NCBI GenBank assembly: GCA_035575925.1
Contig: DATLXK010000014.1
Location: 124,001 to 188,000 of the forward strand
Source: DASWTL01 sp035575925
GTDB lineage: Bacteria > Bacteroidota > Bacteroidia > Sphingobacteriales > Sphingobacteriaceae
DNA length: 64,000 nucleotides
Reading direction: 5' to 3'
The notes beneath the pieces were generated by a model. The model saw only the letters and a list, made by a program, of their open reading frames with translations, had not been told where the DNA came from and ran no database searches. The position numbers were made by a program, and so were the translations under genes. Shown here in pieces: positions 52,463-61,167 of this stretch (its first letter is position 1; each line of letters starts with the position of its first letter).

Positions 52463-54319
52463 ATGGCCAAAATTTCTATAAATCTCGCTACCGGTTCCCT
52501 GCAGAAAAAAGATATTATTATTGGCATTGATTTAGGTACAACCAACAGTCTTATCGCATTTATTTCTTCTGAAGGCGATCCGCAGGTCATTAATGATACA
52601 GGTAAAGGTGTTTTAGTGCCCTCAATTGTGCATTTTTCCAATACAGGCGAAATCAAAGTAGGCATTGAAGCTCAGGATTATCTGATCACAGATCCTGCAA
52701 ACACTATATACTCTGTAAAACGCCTTCTTGGGCGATCTTATCATGATCTTGAAAATCATAAAGACTTCTTTTCTTATAAAATATTGGACGATGACTCCGA
52801 CAGTTTGGTTAAAATAAAAGTTGGAGATAAGTTTTACACTCCTATTGAGCTTTCAAGCTTTATACTTAAAGAATTAAAGAACAGGGCTGAACATGCGCTT
52901 AAAACACCGGTTACCCGGGCTGTAATTACTGTGCCGGCATATTTTAATGACAGCCAGCGCCAGGCTACACGAGATGCAGGTAAATTAGCCGGATTAGATA
53001 TTTTACGAATAGTTAATGAACCTACAGCAGCAAGCCTTGCCTACGGGATTGGGTTAAATCCCGAAGAGGAAAAAACAATTGCCGTATATGATTTGGGTGG
53101 CGGAACATTTGATGTATCCATCCTTAAGATACAGAACGGTATATTTGAGGTGCTTTCTACTAATGGAAATACCTTTTTAGGCGGGGATGATTTTGATCGG
53201 GCTATTGTTAACTATTGGGTTGAAAGTAATAATCTGGATATAAAAGAGGTGCTCGACAATCCCGAACTTTCCCAGGCACTACGGTTAAAGGCCGAGGAGG
53301 CTAAAAAAGCACTTACCACTCAGAATTTATTTAATGACTTTGTTGGAGAGATTCCATGTGCAATAGCTCGCACAACATTTGAAGAGTTGATCTTACCCAA
53401 ACTTAACGAAACCATAGTGTGCTGCATTAATGCTTTACAAGATGCCGGTATATCTGTAAATGACATTGATGAAGTGGTTATGGTTGGTGGATCAACCCGT
53501 ACACCATTGGTAAAGAAACTGGTTGCCGAACTTTTTAAAAAACCGGTACATGATAAAATAAATCCGGATGAAGTTGTAGCGCTTGGAGCTGCAATACAGG
53601 CCGATATACTTGCCGGTAACAGGAAAGATATTCTTTTACTGGATGTTACGCCGCTTTCCTTAGGAATTGAAACCATGGGCGGACTAATGGATATACTTGT
53701 TCCACGCAATTCAAAGATTCCTACAAAAGCCGGAAGGCAATACTCTACCTCTGTTGATGGCCAGGTGAACATGAAGATTTCAGTTTTTCAAGGTGAACGC
53801 GACCTCGTAAAAGAAAACCGTAAGCTTGCTGAATTTGACCTTAAAGGTATTCCGGCAATGCCAGCAGGGTTTCCAAAAGTGGATATCAATTTTTTGCTGA
53901 ATGCCGACGGAATTTTAACTGTTCAGGCTTTAGAACTTAGGTCTGGGGTAAAACAGGAAATAGAAGTTAAACCAACTTATGGCTTAACTGATCAGGAAGT
54001 AGAGCAAATGCTGCTGGATTCGATAACCTATGCAAAAGAAGATGTATCTCAACGTATGTTGATTGAAGCAAGAACCGAGGGAGAACAAATGGTATATACT
54101 GCAGAGCGATTTATTGAAAACAACGGTTCTTACCTTTCGCAAATAGAAATCCTTAAAACTACAGAATATATCAATTCTTTAAAGAATGCATTAACTGCCG
54201 GTAATAAAGATTTAATACTCAAAAAACTGGATGAGTTGAATGAGTTTACACGCCCATTTGCCGAAAGACTGATGGATCAGGCGATTTCAACGGCAATGAA
54301 GGGAAAGGCTATCGAGTAA
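52463..54319 (+). CDS. hscA: Hsp70-family Fe-S assembly chaperone HscA
   Basis: A 618-residue Hsp70: IGIDLGTTNSLIAFISSEGD at about 20-39, VPAYFNDSQRQATRDAGKLA, IAVYDLGGGTFDVSIL, MVGGSTRTPLVKKL, and a substrate-binding domain (DVTPLSLGIETMGGLMD). The N-terminal extension of about 18 residues (MAKISINLATGSLQKKD) and the overall length favour HscA over DnaK. It would deliver clusters from IscU with HscB. hscB and iscU are not nearby, but fdx and iscX are at 38654-39275. Confidence 0.9.
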   Translation: MAKISINLATGSLQKKDIIIGIDLGTTNSLIAFISSEGDPQVINDTGKGVLVPSIVHFSNTGEIKVGIEAQDYLITDPANTIYSVKRLLGRSYHDLENHKDFFSYKILDDDSDSLVKIKVGDKFYTPIELSSFILKELKNRAEHALKTPVTRAVITVPAYFNDSQRQATRDAGKLAGLDILRIVNEPTAASLAYGIGLNPEEEKTIAVYDLGGGTFDVSILKIQNGIFEVLSTNGNTFLGGDDFDRAIVNYWVESNNLDIKEVLDNPELSQALRLKAEEAKKALTTQNLFNDFVGEIPCAIARTTFEELILPKLNETIVCCINALQDAGISVNDIDEVVMVGGSTRTPLVKKLVAELFKKPVHDKINPDEVVALGAAIQADILAGNRKDILLLDVTPLSLGIETMGGLMDILVPRNSKIPTKAGRQYSTSVDGQVNMKISVFQGERDLVKENRKLAEFDLKGIPAMPAGFPKVDINFLLNADGILTVQALELRSGVKQEIEVKPTYGLTDQEVEQMLLDSITYAKEDVSQRMLIEARTEGEQMVYTAERFIENNGSYLSQIEILKTTEYINSLKNALTAGNKDLILKKLDELNEFTRPFAERLMDQAISTAMKGKAIE

Positions 54320-54324
54320 GTTAA

Positions 54325-54354
54325 AAATTGGATGCAAACTTGTACATCCAATTT
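54325..54354. terminator. Bidirectional hairpin terminator
   Basis: AAATTGGATG/CATCCAATTT, a 10-bp stem with a 10-base loop, lies between the convergent hscA and the gene ending at 54363. A-rich and T-rich flanks fit use on both strands. Confidence 0.7.
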
Positions 54355-54362
54355 AATTAGAT

Positions 54363-54671
54363 TTAATCCTGACGACCTTCCATGGCCTCTCTTATAATTT
54401 CCTGCTCACGTAATCCTTCGATGTTATTCTTTTTGCCATATTCATCTTTAGATTCTTCAAAACTTTCTAGGATCTCACCAATTTTATCCAGGTTATCAGC
54501 AACATTCTGATGCATAACCGGCAAAATCCTTTCAAGGGTTTTATTGCTTAGATCAAAATTATCCACCTCAATCTTGGCAATTTTCTGAACAATAGCAGTT
54601 TGACTATTCTTTAAATCTTCCAGTTCCCTGGTGATTTTTTCCATTAACTCAAATTTTTTCAGCTTATCCAT
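54363..54671 (-). CDS. Hypothetical coiled-coil protein
   Basis: A 102-residue soluble, charged, helical protein. Heptad-like leucine/isoleucine spacing (LKKFELMEKITRELEDLKNS then VQKIAKIEVDNFDLSNKTL) suggests a coiled coil. I recognise no family. It lies between hscA (convergent) and ribE on the same strand, 87 bp after ribE. Confidence 0.65.
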   Translation of the reverse strand: MDKLKKFELMEKITRELEDLKNSQTAIVQKIAKIEVDNFDLSNKTLERILPVMHQNVADNLDKIGEILESFEESKDEYGKKNNIEGLREQEIIREAMEGRQD

Positions 54672-54758
54672 ATATTTCTAATAAAGTTTATTATGAACCT
54701 ATATGCAATTATACTGCCATTATAACTTTTCAGATTTTATTTCTTTTAACTGAGCCGT

Positions 54759-55343
54759 TTAACGCTGCATTAACCGTGCAACATATTTTCCGATTATATC
54801 AAATTCTAAATTTACAGCATCTCCTACTTTAATTTTCTGCATGTTGGTATGCTCAAACGTATAAGGTATTACAGCAACAGAGAACGAATTGTCTTTGGAA
54901 TTGAATACCGTTAAACTGATTCCATTGACACAAATTGATCCTTTCTCCACAGTGACGTTTTCATGCTTAACGTCATAACAAAAGTTAAATTCCCAACTCC
55001 CCTCCATCTCTTTAAACCCCATGCATGTTGCAGTTTGGTCTACATGTCCCTGTACAATATGGCCATCCAAACGTGCATTCAATAGCATACATCGTTCTAA
55101 ATTTACAAGATCATTAATTTTCAGACTTGCCAGATTAGACTTTTTGAGTGTTTCTGCTATTGCAGTAACCGTATGGTTCCCATCCGCAATATTTACTACA
55201 GTTAAACAAACACCATTGTGAGACACACTCTGATCAATTTTTAATTCATTAGAAATTGATGAGGAAACTACCAGGTGAATGTTCTCTCCTTCTATACTGA
55301 TATCAGTTACTTCCCCTAAAGTTTCTATAATTCCTGTAAACAT
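54759..55343 (-). CDS. ribE: Riboflavin synthase
   Basis: Catalyses the dismutation of 6,7-dimethyl-8-ribityllumazine to riboflavin. The 194 residues form two homologous lumazine-binding barrels: MFTGIIETLGEV...SVSHNGVCLTVV...ARLDGHIVQGHVDQTA in the first half and GSICVNGISLTVF in the second. The length is normal. The 150 bp upstream shows no FMN riboswitch that I can recognise. Confidence 0.96.
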   Translation of the reverse strand: MFTGIIETLGEVTDISIEGENIHLVVSSSISNELKIDQSVSHNGVCLTVVNIADGNHTVTAIAETLKKSNLASLKINDLVNLERCMLLNARLDGHIVQGHVDQTATCMGFKEMEGSWEFNFCYDVKHENVTVEKGSICVNGISLTVFNSKDNSFSVAVIPYTFEHTNMQKIKVGDAVNLEFDIIGKYVARLMQR

Positions 55344-55494
55344 AAGTTTTGAGTGTTAAGATGTAGCCCGCCCGGTGAATAACCGTTTGGATAAGATTAA
55401 GATCCGTACACTAACTGCCCGGCATACGGCGGAAGTGTTAAAACTTATTCAATACTGTCACGCTCTTTTGGCAGTCGACATTATGCACTATTAA

Positions 55495-55659
55495 TTATTT
55501 TTGCCCTACAAGTTTATCATTACTTTGAGCAAGTTTACTTTTTATGTACTCTTTCAACTGCTCAAAAGTCATATTCTGAGTTTCAGAACTAATTTTTTCT
55601 CTTATTTCCCGCATCATTATTACTGCGTCGAATTCTTTCTCCCTTTTAATCGTCTCCAT
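55495..55659 (-). CDS. Small partner (putative antitoxin) of the PIN-domain protein
   Basis: A 54-residue ORF: METIKREKEFDAVIMMREIR, then EKISSETQNMTFEQLKEYIK and SKLAQSNDKLVGQK. It is helical and charged with no DNA-binding motif that I recognise. The ATG at 55659 overlaps the PIN gene's end by 14 bp, so it is translated together with it. The size and coupling fit an antitoxin. It lies after the toxin, the reverse of the usual VapBC order. Confidence 0.7.
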   Translation of the reverse strand: METIKREKEFDAVIMMREIREKISSETQNMTFEQLKEYIKSKLAQSNDKLVGQK

Positions 55660-56110
55660 AATTAATTAAATCTTTTGGACTTCTTATTTCAATCATAGAA
55701 TACCCCAGTTTCAGATTAACAGAATTATATCCCTTAATTCTGTCGAGATTAACAATATGCTTAAAATTCCAACTTGCTAAAACATCTACTTTATTAATGG
55801 TCGCAAGAGCAATGTGTCGGCAATCCTCTAAACTAGTCTTGCCAACTACCCTTTCAACAATATATTTGTGAGCAAGTTCTATAGCTTCTTTTGTCAAGTC
55901 CACACGCTGGAATTTATCAGCTGAATATTTAAGTAGATGTTCTCTGACTTCGGAAGGAGCATTTAATAACTCAAGGTCAAGCAAATCAGACACAACGAAT
56001 ATTATTTCATTATTTTCGAATCGTTCAAATAACTTTAAGGTCACTTCTTTGAATTCTATATCGAAATAACCACCGACTACAGAAGTATCTATATAAATTC
56101 TTTGCTTCAT
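55646..56110 (-). CDS. PIN-domain protein (VapC-like toxin)
   Basis: A 154-residue PIN-domain nuclease. The first acidic residue is in IYIDTSVVGGYFDIEF (Asp8), further acidic residues in SDLLDLELLNA and the SLEDCRHIALATINKVDVLA segment, and the final SWNFKHIVNLDRIKGYN. These match a PIN (VapC-type) RNase site. The gene is followed by a coupled 54-residue ORF and preceded by an exact -7 element. The target RNA is unknown. Confidence 0.88.
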   Translation of the reverse strand: MKQRIYIDTSVVGGYFDIEFKEVTLKLFERFENNEIIFVVSDLLDLELLNAPSEVREHLLKYSADKFQRVDLTKEAIELAHKYIVERVVGKTSLEDCRHIALATINKVDVLASWNFKHIVNLDRIKGYNSVNLKLGYSMIEIRSPKDLINYGDD

Positions 56111-56122
56111 GATCTGTTAATA

Positions 56123-56130
56123 CAAAGATA
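56123..56130 (-). promoter_or_regulatory. -7 element of the PIN module
   Basis: Minus-strand TATCTTTG matches TAnnTTTG exactly, 12 bases before the PIN ATG. It shows that the PIN gene is the first gene of its operon. Confidence 0.55.
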
Positions 56131-56255
56131 CTTAAATTGTTGCCGTATACAGTTGGTAATATTGTACATACCATGCGGGTGAACCTCGCTAATGAACTAC
56201 GTACGAACGTACAAAGCAGATATCAATACATATCTACGATCATACATTTCAAAAA

Positions 56256-57740
56256 TCAATTCAGTTCTCTACGGTTCTTTTGCCAATTGGAAATCACATT
56301 TTGTGTAGATGTATTAACGGGTGAATTTGCTTTATTAAACAGGCTCGCTGCTATTAAAACTGCAATCATTGCTTCAGCCTCGTTTCCATCTTCTAAAGAT
56401 TCCGGCGTGAAATAGTTTTTAACAAAATGTGTATCAAACCTTCCTGAAATAAAAGCCTCATGCTGCATCACAAACTTTCCGAATGGAAGGGTTGTTTCAA
56501 TTCCTGTAATGTGATATTCATCTATCGCTCTGATCATGCGTTTTATTGCTTCATCCCGATTCTCTGCATAGACAACTAATTTAGCAATCATGGGATCATA
56601 ATAAATTGGAATTTCCATTCCCTGTTCAAAGCCATCGTCAACCCTGATTCCCGGACCTTGAGGTGGTTTATAAGTTTGTAGGGTTCCGATATCCGGAAGA
56701 AAATTATTTTTTGGATCTTCTGCATACACCCGCAGCTCAATAGCATGACCGTTTATTTTCAAGTCTTCCTGTTTAAAACTGATTGCCTCACCGCGGGCAA
56801 TTTTTATTTGTTCTTTAACCAGATCTATACCTGTTATCATTTCAGTCACCGGGTGCTCTACCTGCAAACGGGTATTCATCTCCAGAAAATAGAAATTGAG
56901 ATCTTCATCAAGTATAAACTCTACCGTGCCGGCTCCGGTATAATTGCATGAACGGGCCACGTCAACAGCACTTTTTCCCATTTTATCGCGCAGTTCAGGT
57001 GTTAATACCGATGAAGGAGCCTCCTCAATTACCTTTTGATACCTTCTCTGAACAGAACAATCGCGCTCAAACAAATGAACAATATTTCCATAATTATCTC
57101 CTAAAACCTGTATTTCTATGTGCCGGGGAGAAGAGACATATCGCTCGATAAAAACAGAGCCATCCCCAAATGCGGAAGTTGCTTCTGAAACTGCTAATTG
57201 CATCTGTTCTTCAAAGGAACCAGCGTCTTCAACAATTCGCATACCTTTTCCACCGCCCCCGGCCGCAGCTTTTATTAATATAGGAAACCCCACTTCGTCA
57301 GCCCGTTTTTTGGCTTCAGCAACATCAGTAATAGCTTCTTCCGTTCCCGGAACCATGGGGATTTTAAACTTTAACGCAGCGGATTTCGCTGAAAGTTTAT
57401 TTCCCATAATTTCCATAGCTTCAGGGGAAGGCCCAATTAGAATTAATCCGGCTTCCTTTACTGCTCTTGCAAATTCTGCATTTTCTGATAAGAACCCATA
57501 GCCCGGATGAATTGCTTCAGCACCAGTGGATTTGCATGCAGCTATTATTTTTTCTGCCGATAAATAAGATTCCCGGGATGCTGGTGGACCAATAAAAACG
57601 GCTTCATCCGCATAACGTACATGAAGCGAATTCCGGTCAGCCTCTGAAAAGACTGCAACGGTCTTTATATTCATTTCTTTGGCCGAGCGCATTATTCGCA
57701 ATGCTATCTCACCTCTGTTTGCTACAAGAACTTTATTCAT
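56256..57740 (-). CDS. accC: Biotin carboxylase subunit (acetyl-CoA carboxylase-type)
   Basis: ATP-grasp enzyme that carboxylates biotin on a carrier protein. The 494 residues show NKVLVANRGEIALRIMRSAK, the P-loop-like KAAAGGGGKGMR, RDCSVQRRYQKVIEEAPSSV, EMNTRLQVEHPVTEMITG, and FGKFVMQHEAFISGRFDT. It is about 45 residues longer than E. coli AccC, with a C-terminal extension containing AEAMIAVLIAASLFN. The frame extends 11 codons upstream, but the ATG at 57740 matches the family start. No accB is adjacent, so partner and acyl-CoA specificity are unsettled. Confidence 0.9.
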   Translation of the reverse strand: MNKVLVANRGEIALRIMRSAKEMNIKTVAVFSEADRNSLHVRYADEAVFIGPPASRESYLSAEKIIAACKSTGAEAIHPGYGFLSENAEFARAVKEAGLILIGPSPEAMEIMGNKLSAKSAALKFKIPMVPGTEEAITDVAEAKKRADEVGFPILIKAAAGGGGKGMRIVEDAGSFEEQMQLAVSEATSAFGDGSVFIERYVSSPRHIEIQVLGDNYGNIVHLFERDCSVQRRYQKVIEEAPSSVLTPELRDKMGKSAVDVARSCNYTGAGTVEFILDEDLNFYFLEMNTRLQVEHPVTEMITGIDLVKEQIKIARGEAISFKQEDLKINGHAIELRVYAEDPKNNFLPDIGTLQTYKPPQGPGIRVDDGFEQGMEIPIYYDPMIAKLVVYAENRDEAIKRMIRAIDEYHITGIETTLPFGKFVMQHEAFISGRFDTHFVKNYFTPESLEDGNEAEAMIAVLIAASLFNKANSPVNTSTQNVISNWQKNRRELN

Positions 57741-57851
57741 TACAAAAGGAGTTGAGTATTGAGGTCCAGGCATTGATACAATAGCCTATGGGAAGAGACA
57801 TTAATTCCATTTTTATTACAGGAGCATGGAAGTTTATTATCACAATTATTA

Positions 57852-57882
57852 CAAATGTAATTTTTTTTGGATAAGCACGAAA
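57852..57882 (-). promoter_or_regulatory. Putative promoter upstream of accC
   Basis: Minus-strand TTTC (57879-57882) and, 19 bases on, TACATTTG (57852-57859) resemble the -33/-7 consensus, with one mismatch in the -33. The leader would be about 105 bases, longer than elsewhere here. Confidence 0.4.
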
Positions 57883-57902
57883 AGTATACCTGATAGGTAA
57901 TA

Positions 57903-59486
57903 CTAATTGGCAATAGCAAGGGTTCTTACCTGCTGCTCCGCTCCATTCTGCAAACGAGCATAATAAACTCCGGCTGGATAACCTTCACTTTCGAAACCAA
58001 TTTTATAGCGCCCGGCTGGTCTGATAGAATCCAGCACAGTCTTAATTAGTCGCCCTTGCACATCAAAAACCTGTATCAGTGTGTGTCCGCCCGAAGTTTC
58101 ATATTCTATGGTTGTGGATGATTGGAATGGATTAGGGTAATTATCAATCAGTTTTTTACCTGCGTTAATATTCGGACTAACTACCGGATTACAGGAACCT
58201 GTATTACTGATTATTGGAAGGCTTTGATAATTCTTAAGCATAACATTGTTAAGTGTAACTCCAGGCACGCAAAACCAATTTTCTAAAATTGATGCATAAA
58301 TAGATCTGAAATCATATTGCATAGGAACATTGTCATTCACACTTACCATACTGGAAATTACCGGGCTGGTGCCCAAAACGCCCTGTTGAACCCCATCTCC
58401 AAAAACAAACAGAGGAGCTGCAGCACCATGATCAGTACCATTACTCGAATTTGATTTAATTCTACGTCCAAATTCTGAAAAAGTCATACCGACAACTCTT
58501 TTTGACACATTTTGAGATTTCAAATCATCCATAAATGCTTTGATAGCATCAGATACCCGTTGTAAAAGCACTGCATGACTTCCTGTTTCTGTTGCTCCGG
58601 CATTAGCCTGAAGCGAATGGGTATCAAAACCGCCCATACTTACCATATAAACCCGTGTCTTTAATCCACCTGCAACGAGCCTAGAAACTATTTTCAACTG
58701 ATCTGCTAACGAATTACCGGCTGGGTACGGAAATTGCTGGGTCACTTTCGCTGCGGCGGATTTGATAACATTAGCATATTGCTGGGTCTGTTGCGATACT
58801 TTGCGAACATAACTTAACTCTTTTCCTGCAGGAGTGTTCGGTGCCGGATCCTGAATACCGTTGATCAGGTTATAAAAATTCACCGGATCAGATATTGCCA
58901 ATCCCATATTTACTGATGGCCCCTGAATGGCCGGTGATATGAATGACCCGATCTGAATTGCAAGCGGGTCAGGCATCACGCTATTAGGATAATCTACAGG
59001 ATAATTAGGATATTCTTCATTTAAATATCTGCCTATCCAGCCTGAGGCTAATGTTTGGTTTGAGTCTGATCCGGTAAGCCAGATATCTGTCGCCCTAAAA
59101 TGAGAAAAATTTGGCTGTGGATAACCTACAGACTGGATAACCTGAAGCTTGCCCTCATTAAATAAACTTTGCAAACCTGTCATTGCCGGATGCAAACCGG
59201 TTTTGGAAATTCCGTCGAGTTTTAATATTTTATTTTGAGGCAAAATAATATTTGAACGTGCATTGGCCAGGCTATCATACTGATCAAGCGGAATAACCAT
59301 ATTCAGTCCGTCGTTACCACCATTTAGTTGGATCAATACTAAAACATGATCTGTCTCTACAGCTGCAGATGCAAGTGAAGAAAATAACGGAGAGTTAGCA
59401 AATGCTTTTATGCTATATCCGTTGATTATTGACGGAAGTACCACCCCTGCTGGTAAAACGGATTTTATAAAATGCCTGCGTTTCAT
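57903..59486 (-). CDS. DUF1501 protein with type IX secretion C-terminal domain
   Basis: An exported 527-residue protein with a twin-arginine-like N-terminus (KRRHFIKSVLPAGVVLPS). The DUF1501 alkaline-phosphatase-like region includes VLIQLNGGNDGLNMVIPLDQ, HFRATDIWLTGS, GMTFSEFGRRIKSN and GTDHGAAAPLFVFG. The last about 80 residues (IDNYPNPFQSSTTIEYETSG... GVYYARLQNG) are a type A T9SS sorting domain. It therefore probably is secreted to or beyond the cell surface. The gene is coupled to the DUF1800 gene by a 4-bp overlap. Confidence 0.92.
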   Translation of the reverse strand: MKRRHFIKSVLPAGVVLPSIINGYSIKAFANSPLFSSLASAAVETDHVLVLIQLNGGNDGLNMVIPLDQYDSLANARSNIILPQNKILKLDGISKTGLHPAMTGLQSLFNEGKLQVIQSVGYPQPNFSHFRATDIWLTGSDSNQTLASGWIGRYLNEEYPNYPVDYPNSVMPDPLAIQIGSFISPAIQGPSVNMGLAISDPVNFYNLINGIQDPAPNTPAGKELSYVRKVSQQTQQYANVIKSAAAKVTQQFPYPAGNSLADQLKIVSRLVAGGLKTRVYMVSMGGFDTHSLQANAGATETGSHAVLLQRVSDAIKAFMDDLKSQNVSKRVVGMTFSEFGRRIKSNSSNGTDHGAAAPLFVFGDGVQQGVLGTSPVISSMVSVNDNVPMQYDFRSIYASILENWFCVPGVTLNNVMLKNYQSLPIISNTGSCNPVVSPNINAGKKLIDNYPNPFQSSTTIEYETSGGHTLIQVFDVQGRLIKTVLDSIRPAGRYKIGFESEGYPAGVYYARLQNGAEQQVRTLAIAN

Positions 59487-61129
59487 GATAGTTGATATTC
59501 TGACAGGTTCATCACATATTTAAAAAAGCTTACTAACCTTGTATTAACAATTGATCTGGCCATCACATTGGCCGGATTGTTTTTATGGTTCTGCCAGGCT
59601 TCTGTCCAGTAATAATCAAGGGACTGACCGGATAATAATATACTTTTTAAGAAATCTTTAAGCTGTTGGGATACAGGGCTGCTGTATAGCTGATCCAAAA
59701 CATCTTTAATTAATAAATTCGGATCATCGGGCTTAGAAAGTTTATTAACGTAAGCTATTGGGTCAATTATAATTTTTTTGCCGTTGCGGGTGTAGCCTGT
59801 ACTGATCATCCGGTCAGTAAATTGGATTCTTTTAGGCAATGTATCAGAATTTATCCAGAGCTCATGAAACTGGGGTTGCTGATAATAAGCAGGCCACCCT
59901 GCTACGTTAGGCGGATCACCTAAATTTTGCTGTAAAATTGAAGCCTGAGCTCTAATGTATTCCCACATATAGTATTGGTTAATCCCATCAGTTGAATCAG
60001 GAAATATAACTTCGAATTCGCGACTTAAACCCGCCAAAAGATCAATAGGGCTTTTAATTAAGCACCCGCGATTTAAAACATCGAAAAAATGTTCACTGCT
60101 GAATAACGCTTGTAAAACAGGTTTAATCTCAAAATTATTGTTTTTAAAAATTTCTGCTAAAGGAGCAATTACATTTGCTTCAGTAGCACTATCTATATTA
60201 TAATAAACAAAAAACCGGTACAATCTGCGACATATATACATGGATACCTCGCTTTGTAGAAAGATCATATCAAGCATGTCATCCAGCTCTGTTGCACCTG
60301 CAGCACCAATTTTGCCTGTAATAACCTTATTATTATAAAAAGCCGAAAATGTTTTATTACCCGTATCATGGCGGGTTGGATCAAAGGAATAACTTATTGT
60401 ATTGGCATCTATCCGATATCCCGTTAACACCTTCGAAGCTGCCTTTACATCATCTTCATTGTATTTGGATCCCGGTCCTTTTCCAAGAGTAAATAATTCC
60501 TGAAGTTCTCTTCCGTAATTTTCATCGGGAGCAGTTTTCGTATTCAAATATCCATTTAAATAGCGAAGCATACTCGGATCAATCGTTATCTGTTTTATAA
60601 ACTGTCTGAAATTACCAAATGCAAAAGTTCTTATAACCTGATGATGTTTATAAATAAAGCGGGCATCGCTGATATCTCCGGTTTCAGTAGCAAAATGATT
60701 GTGCCAAAACAACACCATTTTTTCGTATAAAGATGCATTCTGACTTAATACCCTGCCTGTCCACCAGGATTTGAATGAATTCACGCGGCGTGAATTAATT
60801 GTACCGTCACCATAGGGTGCCGTTACCCAGGTTTGCCCTGTCGGAACATTTGCATCCGTAGAGGAAGCGTCATTGTAATAATTTAGTGGAGGTGAAGAAG
60901 CCGGAGGAGCGATTAGGAGCGTTTGGATAACCTCACTTAAAGTTTTACCCTTAAATAAATTGATATCATTCTGTGTTACACCGAATAAAGTTCTTTTTAA
61001 GAGATGAGTGAGTTCATTTTTTCCAAAAACTCCTGAATAGGGCATTAAACCTGAAAAAGTTCTGGGAATAACAATTGAAGAGGTTTGTTCCTCAGCAAGC
61101 TGACCGGTTAAAAATTTTCTGCGATCCAT
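59483..61129 (-). CDS. DUF1800 domain protein
   Basis: A 548-residue protein of the DUF1800 family, usually found beside DUF1501. Markers are ELTHLLKRTLFGVTQND near the N-terminus, YEKMVLFWHNHFAT, the YGRELQELFTLGKG...YNEDDVKAASKVLTG block and the NVAGWPAYYQQPQFHELW region. The N-terminus MDRRKFLTGQL lacks a clear hydrophobic signal stretch, so its export route is unclear. The frame opens at a GTG, but the ATG at 61129 is preferred. Function is unknown. Confidence 0.92.
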   Translation of the reverse strand: MDRRKFLTGQLAEEQTSSIVIPRTFSGLMPYSGVFGKNELTHLLKRTLFGVTQNDINLFKGKTLSEVIQTLLIAPPASSPPLNYYNDASSTDANVPTGQTWVTAPYGDGTINSRRVNSFKSWWTGRVLSQNASLYEKMVLFWHNHFATETGDISDARFIYKHHQVIRTFAFGNFRQFIKQITIDPSMLRYLNGYLNTKTAPDENYGRELQELFTLGKGPGSKYNEDDVKAASKVLTGYRIDANTISYSFDPTRHDTGNKTFSAFYNNKVITGKIGAAGATELDDMLDMIFLQSEVSMYICRRLYRFFVYYNIDSATEANVIAPLAEIFKNNNFEIKPVLQALFSSEHFFDVLNRGCLIKSPIDLLAGLSREFEVIFPDSTDGINQYYMWEYIRAQASILQQNLGDPPNVAGWPAYYQQPQFHELWINSDTLPKRIQFTDRMISTGYTRNGKKIIIDPIAYVNKLSKPDDPNLLIKDVLDQLYSSPVSQQLKDFLKSILLSGQSLDYYWTEAWQNHKNNPANVMARSIVNTRLVSFFKYVMNLSEYQLS

Positions 61130-61167
61130 GATATACACTTAACTTAAACGGAGAGAAGTTAATAAAG

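Noticed and set aside
55344..55494. Possible FMN riboswitch upstream of ribE
   Set aside because: The conserved FMN-box sequences are not recognisable in either strand of this stretch.
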